Origin: Amoebophrya sp. A120
Taxonomy: Eukaryota; Sar; Dinophyceae; Syndiniales; Amoebophryaceae
Assembly (NCBI GenBank): GCA_905178155.1
Contig: CAJINV010000001.1
Coordinates: 3,797,706 to 3,861,705 of the forward strand
Length of the DNA: 64,000 bases
Reading direction: 5' to 3'
A program made the position numbers and the translations under genes. The notes under the pieces were generated by a model. It had not been told where the DNA came from and did no database searches. It worked only from the letters and a program-made list of their open reading frames with translations. Numbering within the stretch: the stretch's first letter is position 1; every line of letters starts with the position of its first letter. Shown in pieces: positions 1-11,959 of this stretch.

Positions 1-245
1 ATTGCGAAGATATCTACCGCGTCGTGCAGGTATTATCCGCGTGAGTTCAACACTTTATGCTGATACAATGCGAAAGCGAAAGAGTTTAGGTGGAAGCCTG
101 GAAGGAGTTTTTGCTTACCTAGACCACAACAAATAAATCAAAAGTCAGCATTTCGATTTCGCCAGTGCGAAGGAAGTTGTCGTGCTTTTTATCAAAAGGA
201 GAACTAAAGAATTTCGTTTGCGACTTTCCTAAAAACATCATTCAG

Positions 246-572
246 CCTCCGGAGCAGTGGTACGTGGGCGGCGGCGGCGGGCTGTGCAAGCCCGCTTTCA
301 TGTCCATCGACGTACCTCCGCCGTACGGGCCCGACATTTTTGTGACCGGGGAGATCTTCATGCGGTCGTTCTTCACGATTTTCGACCGGGGTTCGGAAAA
401 CGGGAAGCAGTCCCGTGTGTGCATCGCGAAGAACAAAACGCCAAAGGAGCTGAGCGAAGCGGACTACGAACAGGCCACGGAACTGTCCAGTCCGCGGGTG
501 GTGCACCGGGTTTTCGAGACGAGGCACCGCCCGGACGAGCCCTACGGCAAGGATGCGGATCGGGATGGATAA
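246..572 (+). CDS. Pepsin-like aspartic protease, C-terminal exon (5' partial)
   Basis: This is the last exon of a gene that enters from the left. The reading frame is open from 165, but a likely 3' splice site (CATTCAG) ends at 245, so 246 is taken as the exon start; upstream of it composition falls to AT-rich. The translated tail carries the conserved C-terminal block of family A1 proteases: a cysteine (GLCKPAF), then GPDIFVTGEIFMRSFFTIFDR, the equivalent of the usual 'LGD.FLR.YYTVFD' strand-helix-strand, then a short 'SRVCIAK' strand where most members have 'VGFA'. After that comes a charged tail and stop TGA/TAA at 570-572. The catalytic DTG/DSG loops would be outside the window. Such enzymes cleave proteins in secretory or lysosome-like compartments; which one cannot be told here. 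Fairly sure of family, not of the exact exon start. Confidence 0.72.
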   Translation, partial: PPEQWYVGGGGGLCKPAFMSIDVPPPYGPDIFVTGEIFMRSFFTIFDRGSENGKQSRVCIAKNKTPKELSEADYEQATELSSPRVVHRVFETRHRPDEPYGKDADRDG

Positions 573-1372
573 GAAGATTTACTTGGAACGGATCGCTTGT
601 GACTCAAGAAAAGGATTGCCACTCTACGTCTACTCTTGTGAATGATATCGCACTCAAATGTACACTGAAAAATATTTACACCTTGAATGAAATAATTTGT
701 TGTGGTATTTCAAAAGTATAGTCAAGCTAAAGAGTAAAAGTAATACGCGTTGGAAAAGGAAATTGAACCGAAAAAAAACGTATGTACCAAAAAACCATGT
801 TGCAGACTTGCTACTTCCATGTACGAAAACATCGATCTTCAAAAAGAGTTTTTCAATAAAAGCTTCGCGCGTGCTTACATCTTACTGAAAATCAATTGAT
901 TGTACTACCGATACTTGATGCATGTTGACAGGAGAACGTAGATACGGATTTGGGAGGAGTCTGTAGTAAAACCGACAAGAAAACGAGGTGACAGAAGTTC
1001 AATCTTGATGTTCTTGATTCTTCATGCGCTGCCTGACGCGTGCGTAAAACGGGCAAGAATGAAAACGAAGACAGAAGTCGCGGTCTGAAGGCCGTCTTCT
1101 AATGGGACTGGGAAAAGAAGCCCAAGCCTTAGCCTTGTTTGCGTACGAATTTGATTTGCCAATCAGAGGACGTCGGACACGACGAGCAAAACGAAAGAGT
1201 TACAACCCATTGTCAAGAATAAGCAAAAGCCGACACCAAAACGCAAATTCAAACGACAACAATAAACGTGTTTTTTTGTCTGGTGGGTAGTGCATCATCA
1301 AGAGTATTTCTCTGTTCCACTTTTTGCACTCAAGTGGTGCCAACTCACTATCTCGAAGAACAAGCCAAGATA
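573..1372. other. Intergenic stretch
   Basis: AT-rich spacer between the protease and the next gene. Only short chance frames are present and none has recognisable protein sequence. No repeat or RNA gene was seen. Confidence 0.5.
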
Positions 1373-2527
1373 ATGTCTGCAGCTTCTGTAGCGACGTGGA
1401 AGGCGGCACCTTCCCCGGCTTACGGAGCCTGGGTTGAAGGGCGCGTGCGAACATGCCTGACAAACCTCGAGGCGCGAGCAACGGAAGAGGTCAATGCGCG
1501 ACGCAGGTCTATTGAGCGCGACCCTTCAAAAACTGCTGACATCCTCAAGCAGGGCTCTGCGCTTGCGGAAACGATCAAAGGCCTCAGCGGGGTCTTGGAC
1601 CGGCACACTGCCTGTCTCCGCGCCGCGCGTGCAGGAAAGTTTTGCGAGCACGACGACTTATCACTCCTCGGGGTGACGAGCTGCTGCGTCTGGACTCCAG
1701 GGAAGGCAGTGGATCCAGCGACAACTACAGACACGGAAGACGGGGGCGGTCAGTTGCCCGCTCCTCCGGACGAGGCGGCTGCTGATCGTTTCGCTTTCGG
1801 CACCGCACTCGAAGAGTGCACGCGTACTGCGGTCCGGGCGGGTGGTGGACGAGTCTCAGTGAACATCAAACGCTCTCCCTCTCTGCACAGCAGCGCAGTA
1901 AAGACACTCGGAGACGAGATCTTGCAGGACCAAATGCGGGCATGGATGGTGGCTGTACGCCGGGGCTTTGGCAAGCCAGCACTAATGCCGAACTTCCCCG
2001 CGGAGTTGTTCCGCAGGGTTTGTTGTTTTTTGCAACCCGTCAGCGACGTGATCCTGGGGCCGAAGTATCTCGCAAATGTGGCGATCGCGAAGCGCAGGCT
2101 CGACGTGGAAAGTGCGATCGAGGTGGTCTTCGCGCAGTGTTTGGAATCCGACACTCTCGTCGGTTCGGCCTCAGAAATCCGCGGGAGCATCCAGGTCGAT
2201 GCGTTGCCCGGGACGAGTGCGGGTGCAGGTGTGAAACGAATCACCGTCAAGTTGGGGGGCGACAGCTGCATGCTGGACGGTGCGAAGACGCGCTGGCCAG
2301 CTCTAGCTGAGACGTTGTTGGCGAGTTACGATGTGTGGGAGCAAGAAAGGCAAAAAGATCTTGCGGCGCGTCATTCTGTCATCCGTCCATTGATGGGGGA
2401 GGTGAAATACGACGTCGTGAGCGTCATCCTGAAGGACTACTTTGCAAAGAAAGGACTTGAGTTCAGTGTAAAGGAGATGAAGGGAGGACACGCTTTCGGT
2501 TTGGATTTTGCCGTCTCTTGGAAGTAA
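1373..2527 (+). CDS. Uncharacterised protein with F-box-like module (384 aa)
   Basis: Single-exon reading frame; the ATG at 1373 (MSAASVATWK) is chosen because the frame upstream is open but AT-rich and contains no better start. I do not recognise the protein as a known family. It is mostly helical and polar, with a stretch near residues 205-240 beginning FPAELFRRVCCFLQP that resembles an F-box (a proline, Glu-Leu, then paired hydrophobics and 'L.P'). The same stretch, its following segment (GPKYLANVAIAKRR) and the general order of the flanking regions recur in the protein at 31827-33399, so the two look like distant paralogues. If the module is a true F-box it would bind a SKP1-like adaptor; that is inference. 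No signal peptide or membrane segment is evident. Confidence 0.7.
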   Translation: MSAASVATWKAAPSPAYGAWVEGRVRTCLTNLEARATEEVNARRRSIERDPSKTADILKQGSALAETIKGLSGVLDRHTACLRAARAGKFCEHDDLSLLGVTSCCVWTPGKAVDPATTTDTEDGGGQLPAPPDEAAADRFAFGTALEECTRTAVRAGGGRVSVNIKRSPSLHSSAVKTLGDEILQDQMRAWMVAVRRGFGKPALMPNFPAELFRRVCCFLQPVSDVILGPKYLANVAIAKRRLDVESAIEVVFAQCLESDTLVGSASEIRGSIQVDALPGTSAGAGVKRITVKLGGDSCMLDGAKTRWPALAETLLASYDVWEQERQKDLAARHSVIRPLMGEVKYDVVSVILKDYFAKKGLEFSVKEMKGGHAFGLDFAVSWK

Positions 2528-3376
2528 GACCTCACATCCGCAGACAACGTCCACACAGATGTCAGAACTTCCTTGCTTTTTTGAAATGACGAGAGCTAGA
2601 CCTAGATCTGAGCAGAAGATTGAAAGGACGAGGGCAAGTCCCTCAGTCCAGGCAGGTCTTTCAATAGTGAGGAGTTAGAAGCTCTCGGGTTGCGGTGGTG
2701 ATCATGATTGAAAGTGGTTCGGTCGTGGAAGTATGCCCACTAAAAGACGAAGCCGGGGCTAGGTCCGAGTGCGAATGTGGTGACTTTTCTTCTCGGAACA
2801 CGCGAAGTGGATCAACATTAGCGCGATCCACACGTCCGTGCAAAACATGGATGCGCGAGGGTGGTCCTACTTGCTATTGAAATGAACGAGATGAAGAGGT
2901 GAATTAGAAGAAGATCTTCTGGCAAAAGTTTTCGGTGTAGTGCTTTTTTGGGCGGCGCTTCACAAAGGATCGCAGTAAATTATGATGCGTCCATGATCGG
3001 CGTATGAATCAAGACGCGTCAATGTCGATCGTACTTATTGGCGTTGCAACAGTACACTTGTAAAAGGACGAAAAGTCAACAGACACAAGGTCCGTTGAAA
3101 GCGCTGTAGCCGCCCGTCGTCATTTGAAGAAATATTTTTTGAAAAAACGTATTCACCCAAAGACAGCAGCCCCGCCAGAAACGTTTCCCGCACAGCTTAG
3201 CGTTAATATTTCAAGACTGGAACAAGACTGCGTGCCGTGCCTTTTTGTTTGGTTGCTGTCACGGGCATTGACTTTGGACCCATAGAAGGTGCTATTATAC
3301 GGCATTTTTCACGAGCTAGTCGCGGACACAGTACTACGTACTTCCATTGAAGGGAACCACGACCAACCAGAACATC
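2528..3376. other. Intergenic stretch
   Basis: No supported gene. A 61-codon frame at 2695-2880 has no start context or similarity and is treated as chance. Nothing else was seen. Confidence 0.5.
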
Positions 3377-6300
3377 ATGTCGTTCCGCGCGGGCCAGTTC
3401 GAGTCATGCTGCGACCTGAAGGCGCAGATCATGTCAAGCTACACCCGGTCAGGATTGGATACCGTGGGGCAGCTCGGCGGTGGAGCCTGCTTCACGAAAC
3501 CGGGTCCGCAGTTTGGGAAGACGCACCTACCGACGAACAAGTGCCGCATGCACACCACCGCCGTGTTAGCCGGCATCCAGTGGGCGCTGCAGACGCGAAA
3601 AAAAGTGAGTCGGGGCACGAAAATGTCGCTGGAACTGGAAATCGCAAGCCGGTTTCTGGTGGACTGGCTGATGGCGGCAGAAGACGAGGTGGAGGGACAA
3701 AAAAACGAAGACCAGGAAAAAATCGCCGGCAAAGCCGCGGCCACACCTTTAACTACCACTCAAGCTTCTTCTCAGCCTGTTGCGTCTTCAGTGATCTTGC
3801 GCAAGTTCAAGCGTTTGCTGAGTTTCGTAAAACAGTACGCAACGAAACTTGAGCAGACGAACGCGACGACTTCTGTTGCTCCCTCCAAATCAACCATCAA
3901 CAACGCCGAGGGCAGCTGCCCTGCCGCAGCAAGTCTCGACCGACTGCTACCGAGGCCGTGCCTCTCTGAGTGGAGCCGGAAGCAGCTGCTGCAGGAGCTC
4001 CAGAAGAACACCATTGTGTACTTGGAAAACATCGTGGCGTTAATTGCCGAAAACAAGAATACCGACCCGACGCACGGCCAGCTGCTGTTCACGTTCGTCG
4101 TCGACTGCGGGCGATATTTCAACAAGGAATGCTCTGGGACTTTACCCCCGGGCGAAGTTTCGAAGATTCGCCAGGCGGCGCTGCATGCGGGGGCCTTTGT
4201 GATTTTTCGGTGTGCCCACGAGGACAGTGCCGACCTGTGCGAGGTGCGGTTTCCCGGGGTCGACGCGTCCGAAGCGAGGACCATCCTCTTCATGGAGCGC
4301 ATGAGGGACACGACGGTGGAGGAGGTGGAGTTTTTGTGGCAGGTGAACAAAAGCCTGAGCAACGAGTCTCTGCGGCAGAACTTTTTTACGCCATCTTACC
4401 TGGCGAACAAAGATCCAGGTCTGTTTTGGACCCTGGTGCGACACGCGAGCAATCTCTATCTGCCCGCAGAGGACATGGCAGGCTTGAAAAGCGCCGGGAT
4501 GTTCCAGCCGGAGAGCAGGGCGGTGGTGTCACCAGCAACAGGAGCGAGTGGTAGCGGATCATCCAGTACCGGAGATGCCGCCAACGATGGTAGTACTTCG
4601 CAAAAGTACAAACAAAACGAAGAAAAACTCCAGGCCTACCTCGAAGCACTCGACGCGTACGGAGGTCACAGAAGTGGTGCGCCGTCTACTAGTTCTCAAC
4701 CGGGGCAGGAACTACAAGACAAACAAACAGTCAGCAAGATATTTTCCTGGAACTCCTTCCTCCCCGGAATTCGTGGTGGCAGTCTGCACCGGTTCGCTCT
4801 TATGACCTCGGCGGAAAGTGATATTACCTCGTCAACATCGTCGAGGCGCGAGGCAGACCGGAGGGAGCTCGTTAAGCAAAATCTGAACCCGGAGTTCCCA
4901 GACGAAAAGTGTACCAAGCTGGTGGTAGCGATCGTGCGGGCGTGTGCGTCACCGGAGTTCTTCGGGCGGTTGCCAAACTACAAAAAGGAGAAAAAGATGG
5001 GTGTGTGCGTGTTGGAGCGGGAGGAGGAGAAGCAAGGAAACTACGGACAGCAGATGACGGCGGACTTCGAAAGGCAGAAGATGCTGCAAGATTTGGTCAA
5101 GAAGAATCCCGCGCTGCTTAAACTTCTGGATACGAAGGACGACAAGGGGTTCGAGAAGCTGCTGGCTTCGAACCCGCAGCTGAAGCCGGTCATCGAGGCT
5201 CTCGGCGATAAGCTGCAGAGTGTCGGGCCAAAGGAGGACAAATTTCCGAAGACGGGCAACAGCACGTGGTCACCGGCTCCCGATAGCAAGACGGCCGTCA
5301 AGCTCATGGGGCAGAGCCGAGTCTGCTGGCACTGCCAAAACGTCGAGTCCGAGCGGGACAAGCACACCTGGGTGACGTGCGGCAAGTGCGGCGTCGCGAC
5401 CTACTGCGCGGCCACGCACCAGGCGCTGCACTGGGAGGAGCACCAGGAGGAGTGCGCGTATTTCTGCGCGCAAAGCGGCACCGGTTCTTCATCTTTCACG
5501 GAGCCGGAGGCAGAAGGTCAGCTGATCACGACTGATGAAAAGCGGAAGTTAGACCGTCTCGTCCCGGTCATGGTGTTGCCCGCGAACGAAGCGGTAAAGC
5601 CGTACGTGCGGTATTTGCCGAAAGACCCGGCGGCCGCCCGGAAGCGGATCAAACAGCTGCTCAACTGCGAACACCTGGTGGAGGGCAACTCCTTCCGCGG
5701 GTTCGTGCCGTCGATCGGCCGGACACCCGGATGCAACAACGAAGAGTCCATCCCCGGGAAGAGGTTCTACAACACGGAATTCTGGCTCGTCCAGGAGGAC
5801 TTTTCGAAGCACCTGAAGGGGGCGGAGGTGAAAATTTCGGGCTTGACCGGCAACACGGCACTGAACAACCGGCGGGGATACTTGACAGGCGCGTACAAGT
5901 CCCCGGTGGGGCATCCGGGAAAGGCCAAAGACCGGTACGCCGTGAGACTCGTAAAAGGCAGCGGAAGTGGTGGCCGCACATCTTCAACATCTTCCGCAGA
6001 ACTCGAGGCGGACACCAAGCTCATTTCCGGTCAGAATTTGAGCTTCACGAACAGCAAAGTCGTCGAGAAGTTTGCGAAGCCGAATTTGCACAAGCAAAAC
6101 GCCCGAGCGAGCGCCCTGCTGACCGCGTCCAACAACGTGGCGGCACCGCCGGAGTTTGCGTCGCAGAGCAACGCAATGTCTTCTGCGATGCCCATCACAA
6201 ACTACATGCACATCGGGGACGAATCTGAGCTCGCGGTGCGCGCCAGGGGCGATGTCTACATGATTCGGGTCGGCAAGATGATGCCGAGTAAAAGCGATAG

Positions 6301-7413
6301 TGCCGCCGGAATAAACAACAGTGCTGGTAGTGGAGGCTCCGCTTCTGCCGCCCGACGAGGACAACAACCTCCTGTAGACCCGTTCTACACCGCCGCTAGC
6401 TCCTCCCCGCAAGCTCTGAATACGGAGCAGGTGCTGCAGTTTTTGAATGGTGCCGGTATCCTCGGCGACGACGTCAAGGATGAAATGGTTGAGCCCGAGG
6501 AGGAAATCGTGAACAACGAGAACAACAAGAAGCAGCTCCTGCCCTTCGACCGGGCACTCTACGATCGGTTTTGTGGGATGTTCAACCTGATCCCGTTGAC
6601 GGACCGGTTTGCCATCTCCATGTTGATGAAAAACGACGCGGAGGGAGAGCGGATGTATCAAATGTAAAAATGTCTGGGTCTGGAAGTCAGAATGCAACTT
6701 GTGATGCTGCATTTGGATTCCAAAAAAATTTGTATTGCGTGAGTACCTAAGGAAGGGCAATTTTTGCTACGCTGAGAAGGCATTTGTCATGCGGAATACG
6801 CATCAAGAAGCCCTCAGAAAATCTGTATTGCTAGGGGATGCTTGCATCACAGACATCATGGCTCATGCAAAACGTGCATGACAAGTGTCAGAATCTTCCA
6901 GACCCAGACATTTTTACAGTTGATAGGATGGTGGCAAGCGCCATGCAACCTATGCTGGAACTTGGGGCGACCGCCACAGCGGCAAGTACAACTAGGGCAT
7001 CAGGTAGTTGTAGAGGTGGAGCAGCTTCTGCCAGCACCACTGCCAGTTCTAGTACCGGGAAGGCAAAAAGCAAGGCAGCGCCGCACGTGAAAGTTACGAA
7101 AGAAGAGATTGACAAAATAGGTCAAGACATTGCCGACATCAACCTGCAACCGCCGGAGGAGGAGCCGGATTCCGTCATTGGGGCCCGCGTGCGCATGGTC
7201 GACGTGGAGAACGCGCCCGAGCACAATGGACGCGTGGGCAAGGTGCTCGAGGTTTTGGACCCGGTTGACAGCGCGGCCGCGAGTTTGAGCAACCACGTTT
7301 TTGGGGGCGTGCCGGTGCGTGCCGGGCCGCAGTACCGGATTGAATTGCAGAAAACGAAAACCAAGCCGGCCACGGTGATCACAACGGTCAAAACCAGCTG
7401 CATTTTCGACTGA
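3377..7413 (+). CDS. MYND zinc-finger protein (1253 aa, one introner)
   Basis: Exons 3377-6655 and 6931-7413 (3762 nt, divisible by three). The start is the ATG at 3377 (MSFRAGQFES); the in-frame codon at 3347 is TTG. At about residues 650-697 there is a clear MYND finger: CWHC, then CGKCG, YCAATHQ, HW, H and C in the usual spacing. MYND fingers bind proline-rich partner peptides and are common in transcription and chromatin regulators. The rest (an N-terminal 640 residues, and 550 residues after the finger with low-complexity Ser/Ala/Asn runs) is not recognised; no SET domain was seen. The second exon follows an introner of 270 bp; without removing it the frame stops at 6667. The last 130 residues contain GARVRMVDVENAPEHNGRVG, reminiscent of a small KOW/SH3-like strand, which is only a suggestion. 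Confidence 0.8.
6656..6925. mobile_element. Introner 1 (family B)
   Basis: 270 bp. Direct repeat GGATG at 6651-6655 and 6926-6930. Ends form a roughly 30-bp inverted repeat starting TATCAAATGTAAAAATG and containing GTCTGGGTCTGG. Removing the element plus one GGATG joins Arg-Met to Val-Ala-Ser in frame in the MYND gene. Internal TTTGTCATGC and TGCATGACAA motifs are shared with the other families. Confidence 0.9.
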
Positions 7414-8166
7414 CGAGATGTAGGTAGTCGGGGGGAGAAACTAGAAAGTATATCAATCTATGTCTTTATCTTTTTGACAGTGACGAGTCTTGGACAATAT
7501 CCTGATTCATGTGATCAGGCACCTACTTACCGCATAGTCGCCAAGTATAAGAACAGGAAGGTAGAAATGTTGCGGCCGCGCAGTTTCTGTTGCTGGCGAC
7601 GCTCGCATCGAGCGACCGACGAGTAGACTCGGTGTTCGTTACGTGCGATCGCTTCTAGTCCGGGCTGAATCCGAACCAATTTTTGGTAAATCGCATCAAT
7701 CGTCGCCATCGTATTTCGTAAAGAGGTGTTCGTTGGTGTTCATCCGGAGCACCGTTTCCCGCGTCGCTCAGAAGTACGAAAGAGTAGTTGTTGTGCGGTT
7801 CGAGTAGAACACTAGTGGCAACCTCGTGAGGACTTGTTGACTTTCGCTGTTGTGCTATCGTCTTGGATGTTCATGGCACCGTATAAGCAATTTCTTCGTA
7901 CGGATTTGACTTGCGGAGCCTCTGCCTCTATCTCGAAGGCCTGCTCCGTTGCATTTTTTTTCTGAATGTGAATTTGAATGCTATGGCGATTACGATCAGC
8001 AGTAGAAGTAAGTAGAAGTTGTTACGACTAAGAGCTAGAAAGTCGAATAAGAAAAGACACCAACAGGATCCGCCTTCTTCCGTTCGAAGAAAATTATCTT
8101 GCGTTTTACTCGAGCGACGTGGCTGGCACTGGCTCAACAGCGCCAATCACAGGTGCAGCCTTCGTC
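7414..8166. other. Intergenic stretch, may hold a 5' exon or UTR
   Basis: No gene recognised. Before the next ATG there is a possible 3' splice site (AATCACAG ending at 8152), so an upstream non-coding or coding exon of the following gene may lie here. Confidence 0.4.
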
Positions 8167-11100
8167 ATGCCCCTCGCCAGTTCGGCCAACAAACCAGCCC
8201 CGCCCGACGACTCGCGGGTGAGCCGGGGTCTGGAAGCCTTGAAAAGGCGGCTGCAGGATGCAAATACGCAATCGCAGAAGCTGCGGCGCGACATGCAGCG
8301 GGATTTGCTTTCGTTGCAGGACACGCATGACAAGGTCTTTGCGGACGTTGCGAAGGCGGTCCCGCGGGCTTTCTTCAAGCCAAAGGTTCGGGTGGGGGCA
8401 CGGTCCATGACTGGGAGCAAGTTGATAAGTAGTAAGGGAACAACCACCTCGGGATTCTACAACAGCGACGCAAACGACGCAGGAGCGGTGGGTGACAATT
8501 CCATGCTCTCCTCTAGTATGGGAATGCCCGAAGCGACCGCTGCGGGAGCCGCGGTCGAAGACGGACTGCAACACGAAACTAACGACACCGCCTCGCCGCT
8601 GCCTTCCCGAAAGCGAAACCCTCATCTCGAGCACTTAAAGTCCAGGCTGTTGGAACAACACGCGGCAGAGGAGGCTGCGGAGCGGGCGCGTGTGGACAAG
8701 AAAAGCATCGACCAGCGACACACCTTTTCCAGGAAGTTGAAATTGAAGGAGACGACTTCGGCCTCCTCTGGGGGTGCGTCTTCGTCATCGCTGCGTACTT
8801 AAAGATATTTTTTGCAATAGAAAGCACGAGCACCTACTGACGCTTTTAGCAAACAAAATGAGCATGGACATGAGATCCTGGCAAAGCCTTCTAGTGATCA
8901 TGTGATCATCAAAACATCTGCACAGCGCGACGCGGTAGACGGCGCGGTTCGGCTGATGATTCCACGGGCGGCGATGGGAACAAGGATCTGGGCGCAATGG
9001 TCCGCGACTTCCGTGCTGACCTCGTGGAGCGACGCGAAAAGCGGAAGCCGGTGCACCAGCACCCCACCCGCGCAAGCCACGAGAAGATGATCGCGGAGCG
9101 CGACCAACCGAAGTTCAAAACGCACCACAGTCTCGATCATATGTTGGATTTGCGGGCGCATTTCCACTCGGAGGAGCTCCACCCGCAAGATAGAAAACAC
9201 CCAAACAGCCTGATGAAAAGAGCACGGGGCGGCGCCGGGGGGGCAGCTACTTCCTCCACCGCCAAGAGCGCCAGCTCCGCCTCCCCAATCATGGCCGAGT
9301 CGCTTATGGCGTTGTCAACTGTTACATTTTCAATTTCAACTGTTACGATGAATTTGTGATGCAAGAATGGGAAAAGTGAAAGGAGGAAGATTGCGCCTCT
9401 TGCATTACAGATTTGGGAAGGATTATACCGCTATTTAGCCCTTCGTAAATTTGTCATGTGGAGCAGCTTGATTGTGAGGATGGTGATGGTGTTTTTGCAT
9501 GACAAATCATGCAACAGTTGAGAGTGTAACATTTGAGAACGCCATATCGCTGCGCGACGTGCGCCGGATGCGGGAGGAGCTGAAGTCGAACGCAAGCGAG
9601 CAGAAGACGGCGATAGCGCAGCTGGAAGACAGTTTTCGGGAGTACTTTCTCGGACCCGAAATGGAAAAGATTCAAACGGCCTTTCAGAACGCAGAGTCGG
9701 ACTACCAAGAGGAACTAGACAAGATTCGCAAGCAGAAGGACCTCGTCGTGCAGTGGTTCTTGCAAAAAGATGCTACGTCCACACCGGGCGGGGCGACTCT
9801 TCGTATAACCGAACTTCTCTTAATTGTTGTTCTTGCTCTTGGGGAGGTGTTGTTCCTGAAAATTAATTAATGTGTCCTTCTTTGCATTCCATCTCCATGG
9901 CTACCTTTTAAAACTGACAGCAGCGCCCTCGAGCAGTGGCGGCGGCCAAGCGGCTGCTGCTAATTTCGAGGAAACCGCGGGTTACAAGGAAGTGCTGCAG
10001 CGCCTCGCCGGCCTGCGCGGCGAAGTTGAAAATCTCGGCAAGAGCATGACCCTCGTCGATACGGCGCAATTGGCTGCGCAACTCGAACGGGAAGAAGCGC
10101 AGCTGATCCGGCAAATGGGAACAACTGCTGCGACCGCCACTACTCCCTCGGGTGCACCACGAGGAGGCGAGCAGCAAGGCGCATCGTCGAAGGTCGGTAG
10201 CGGTACCGCATACAACATCACGCGGGAACTGGATAGTTTGAAGGATCAAATCGGCCAGTTTTTCCCAAACGGGTCTTCAAATCCGACCTCCCAGGGCGCT
10301 CAGCAAAAGACCGTTTACGACCCAGAGATCGACAGCATCCGCAACGAACTAGAAGATCTCCGCCGGGAGATCCAGCTGGATGCTTCGAAAGCGTCCAAGG
10401 AAACCGCAAAAACAGAAGCGGAGTACAGAGCGGCAACCGAAGAACAGGAAGAGCGGGAGCAAGGCGGTCCGGTGGAGGTAGAAGCCAGGGCTGCTGATCA
10501 AGACAGAGGACAGGTATAATTGCTATGCGTGGGGTTATTGCGAAGCAAGTCGTGCTGGTGTTGCTTATTTTTCGATGACTTTACTTGCCAGCCTCGTCGT
10601 CACGGTGCTAATTTTTATGTCTGTGTTTGTGGCGAGGTCTTCGATGAGGATGGGGAACGACACATACGACAAGCAATCACGCGATACGTAAAATCACTAG
10701 GCCGTCCTGGCACAGCCGCTAGCGAGTCTGCAGCAGCGCCTCCTGGAGATGCGGTCCCGGTCCGCAGGTACAACGGGTGGCGCAAATGACCCAGACGCTG
10801 AGCACGATGATCCGTCTGCCTCCGCACCCGGCCGAGTATCTGCGCAACTGGCCACAGAGCCCACATACAGCGAACTCACCGTGGAACAGCAAATGGGAGA
10901 TGGCGGCGCAGGCAACAGCACTCAGCCGCTCTACTACCCGGATTTCCGCTCCGAACAGTCGTCTAAGGAGTCGGTGCGGCAAACGCGCAGGCGCAAGGTG
11001 AACCAGGATAACATGCGCGCCATCGCTCGCGCACAGGGGCAGCAAGAGCAGCTCTTGCACCCGTACGCACTGAATCTGCGGCAAGGTGGCGTGATGCAGA

Positions 11101-11516
11101 CTCAAGGAGCTCTCCCTGCGCAGCGTGGTATCAACATCAATTACGAAGTCAATTCCGAGGAGCTCAGGCATAGCCAGCCGATGCCGAACGAGCAGTGGGC
11201 TCCGTGGACAAGCTTCTACCCACACCATGGTGCTTTTCCTCCTCCCCCAGCGGCCGCCCATGTTGACAGCCTTTCGCATGATCCCATGATCCCGCAGTTC
11301 ACCTTCGGCGACGATAAGTATGCGCAGATCTTGGCTCCGCAAGAGCAAGTGCAAGGTGTCATGCTGCAGCCGTCCCCCGCGGCCGCCCCCGCACATCAAG
11401 TGGGAGCCTATGGCAATCAGCAAACCACCTTTGTTTCTGCGTTCGAGTCGATGGCGTACAAGCAGCCACAGCGACGCATCACGCCGCCCCCGCACTCGAA
11501 AAGACGGATTCGATGA
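8167..11516 (+). CDS. Coiled-coil protein, five exons (883 aa)
   Basis: Exons 8167-8794, 8926-9304, 9552-9802, 9921-10513 and 10716-11516; phases agree at each junction and the total is divisible by three. Three introns are GT-AG (131, 118 and 202 bp) and one is an introner. The first ATG in frame is 8167; an open GTG at 8119 is possible, and an upstream exon cannot be excluded. The protein is highly charged, with heptad-like stretches around residues 20-70 (GLEALKRRLQDANTQSQKL), after the introner (RMREELKSNASEQKTAIAQL) and in exon 4 (RNELEDLRREIQLDASK), followed by a Gln/Pro-rich tail in exon 5. This suggests a structural or cytoskeleton-associated role, but no named family was recognised. 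No membrane segment or signal peptide. Confidence 0.75.
9305..9546. mobile_element. Introner 2 (family C)
   Basis: 242 bp, direct repeat TCGCT at 9300-9304 and 9547-9551. Inverted ends start TATGGCGTT and end AACGCCATA, with CAACTGTTACA-type subterminal repeats. Removing element plus one TCGCT restores Ser-Leu-Arg-Asp-Val in frame between exons 2 and 3 of the coiled-coil gene. Confidence 0.9.
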
Positions 11517-11959
11517 GGTGGTGAATTTTTCAACGTCCAGCTTGGTGGACTTCGCTGTGTCATGATTGTCACTTACCTAGAAGTGCTCATGGCTGCGGGT
11601 GCGGTATTGCGTAGGTACTTCCATCATGTACATGCTGCTCTAGCCAACTAGAACTAGCACAGTGATGTGGATATTTCAAGAATGAACCTGCTTTCGCAGT
11701 CGCGAACCTCTGAGCTTGAGCTACATCGTCTTGATTGGAAGTGAAGGCTCCGAGAAGGTCTTCTGTCTTGACCGTCGTTCCTGCACTGCTTCTGTGTGTT
11801 CGGGTTCACGATGCAGCATGATCAGTACTAGTGCTTTATTAGCGATCCATCGGAAACGTAGTTCACTGTGCTTGTTCCATCGAGGTTCTTCTTGGGCGGA
11901 TTGGTTGTCATTTATTTTGTTTCGATGAAATAAAACCAAGCGCTAGAGCTAGACGCAGA
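11517..11959. other. Intergenic stretch
   Basis: About 440 bp with no supported feature. Confidence 0.5.

Noticed and set aside
5984-6760. 258-codon minus-strand frame opposite the MYND gene
   Set aside because: Shadow of GC-biased codons on the + strand; the + frame has a MYND finger and restores frame across the introner.
10719-11495. 258-codon minus-strand frame
   Set aside because: Opposite exon 5 of the coiled-coil gene, whose five exons have matching phases; no recognisable domain on the minus strand.
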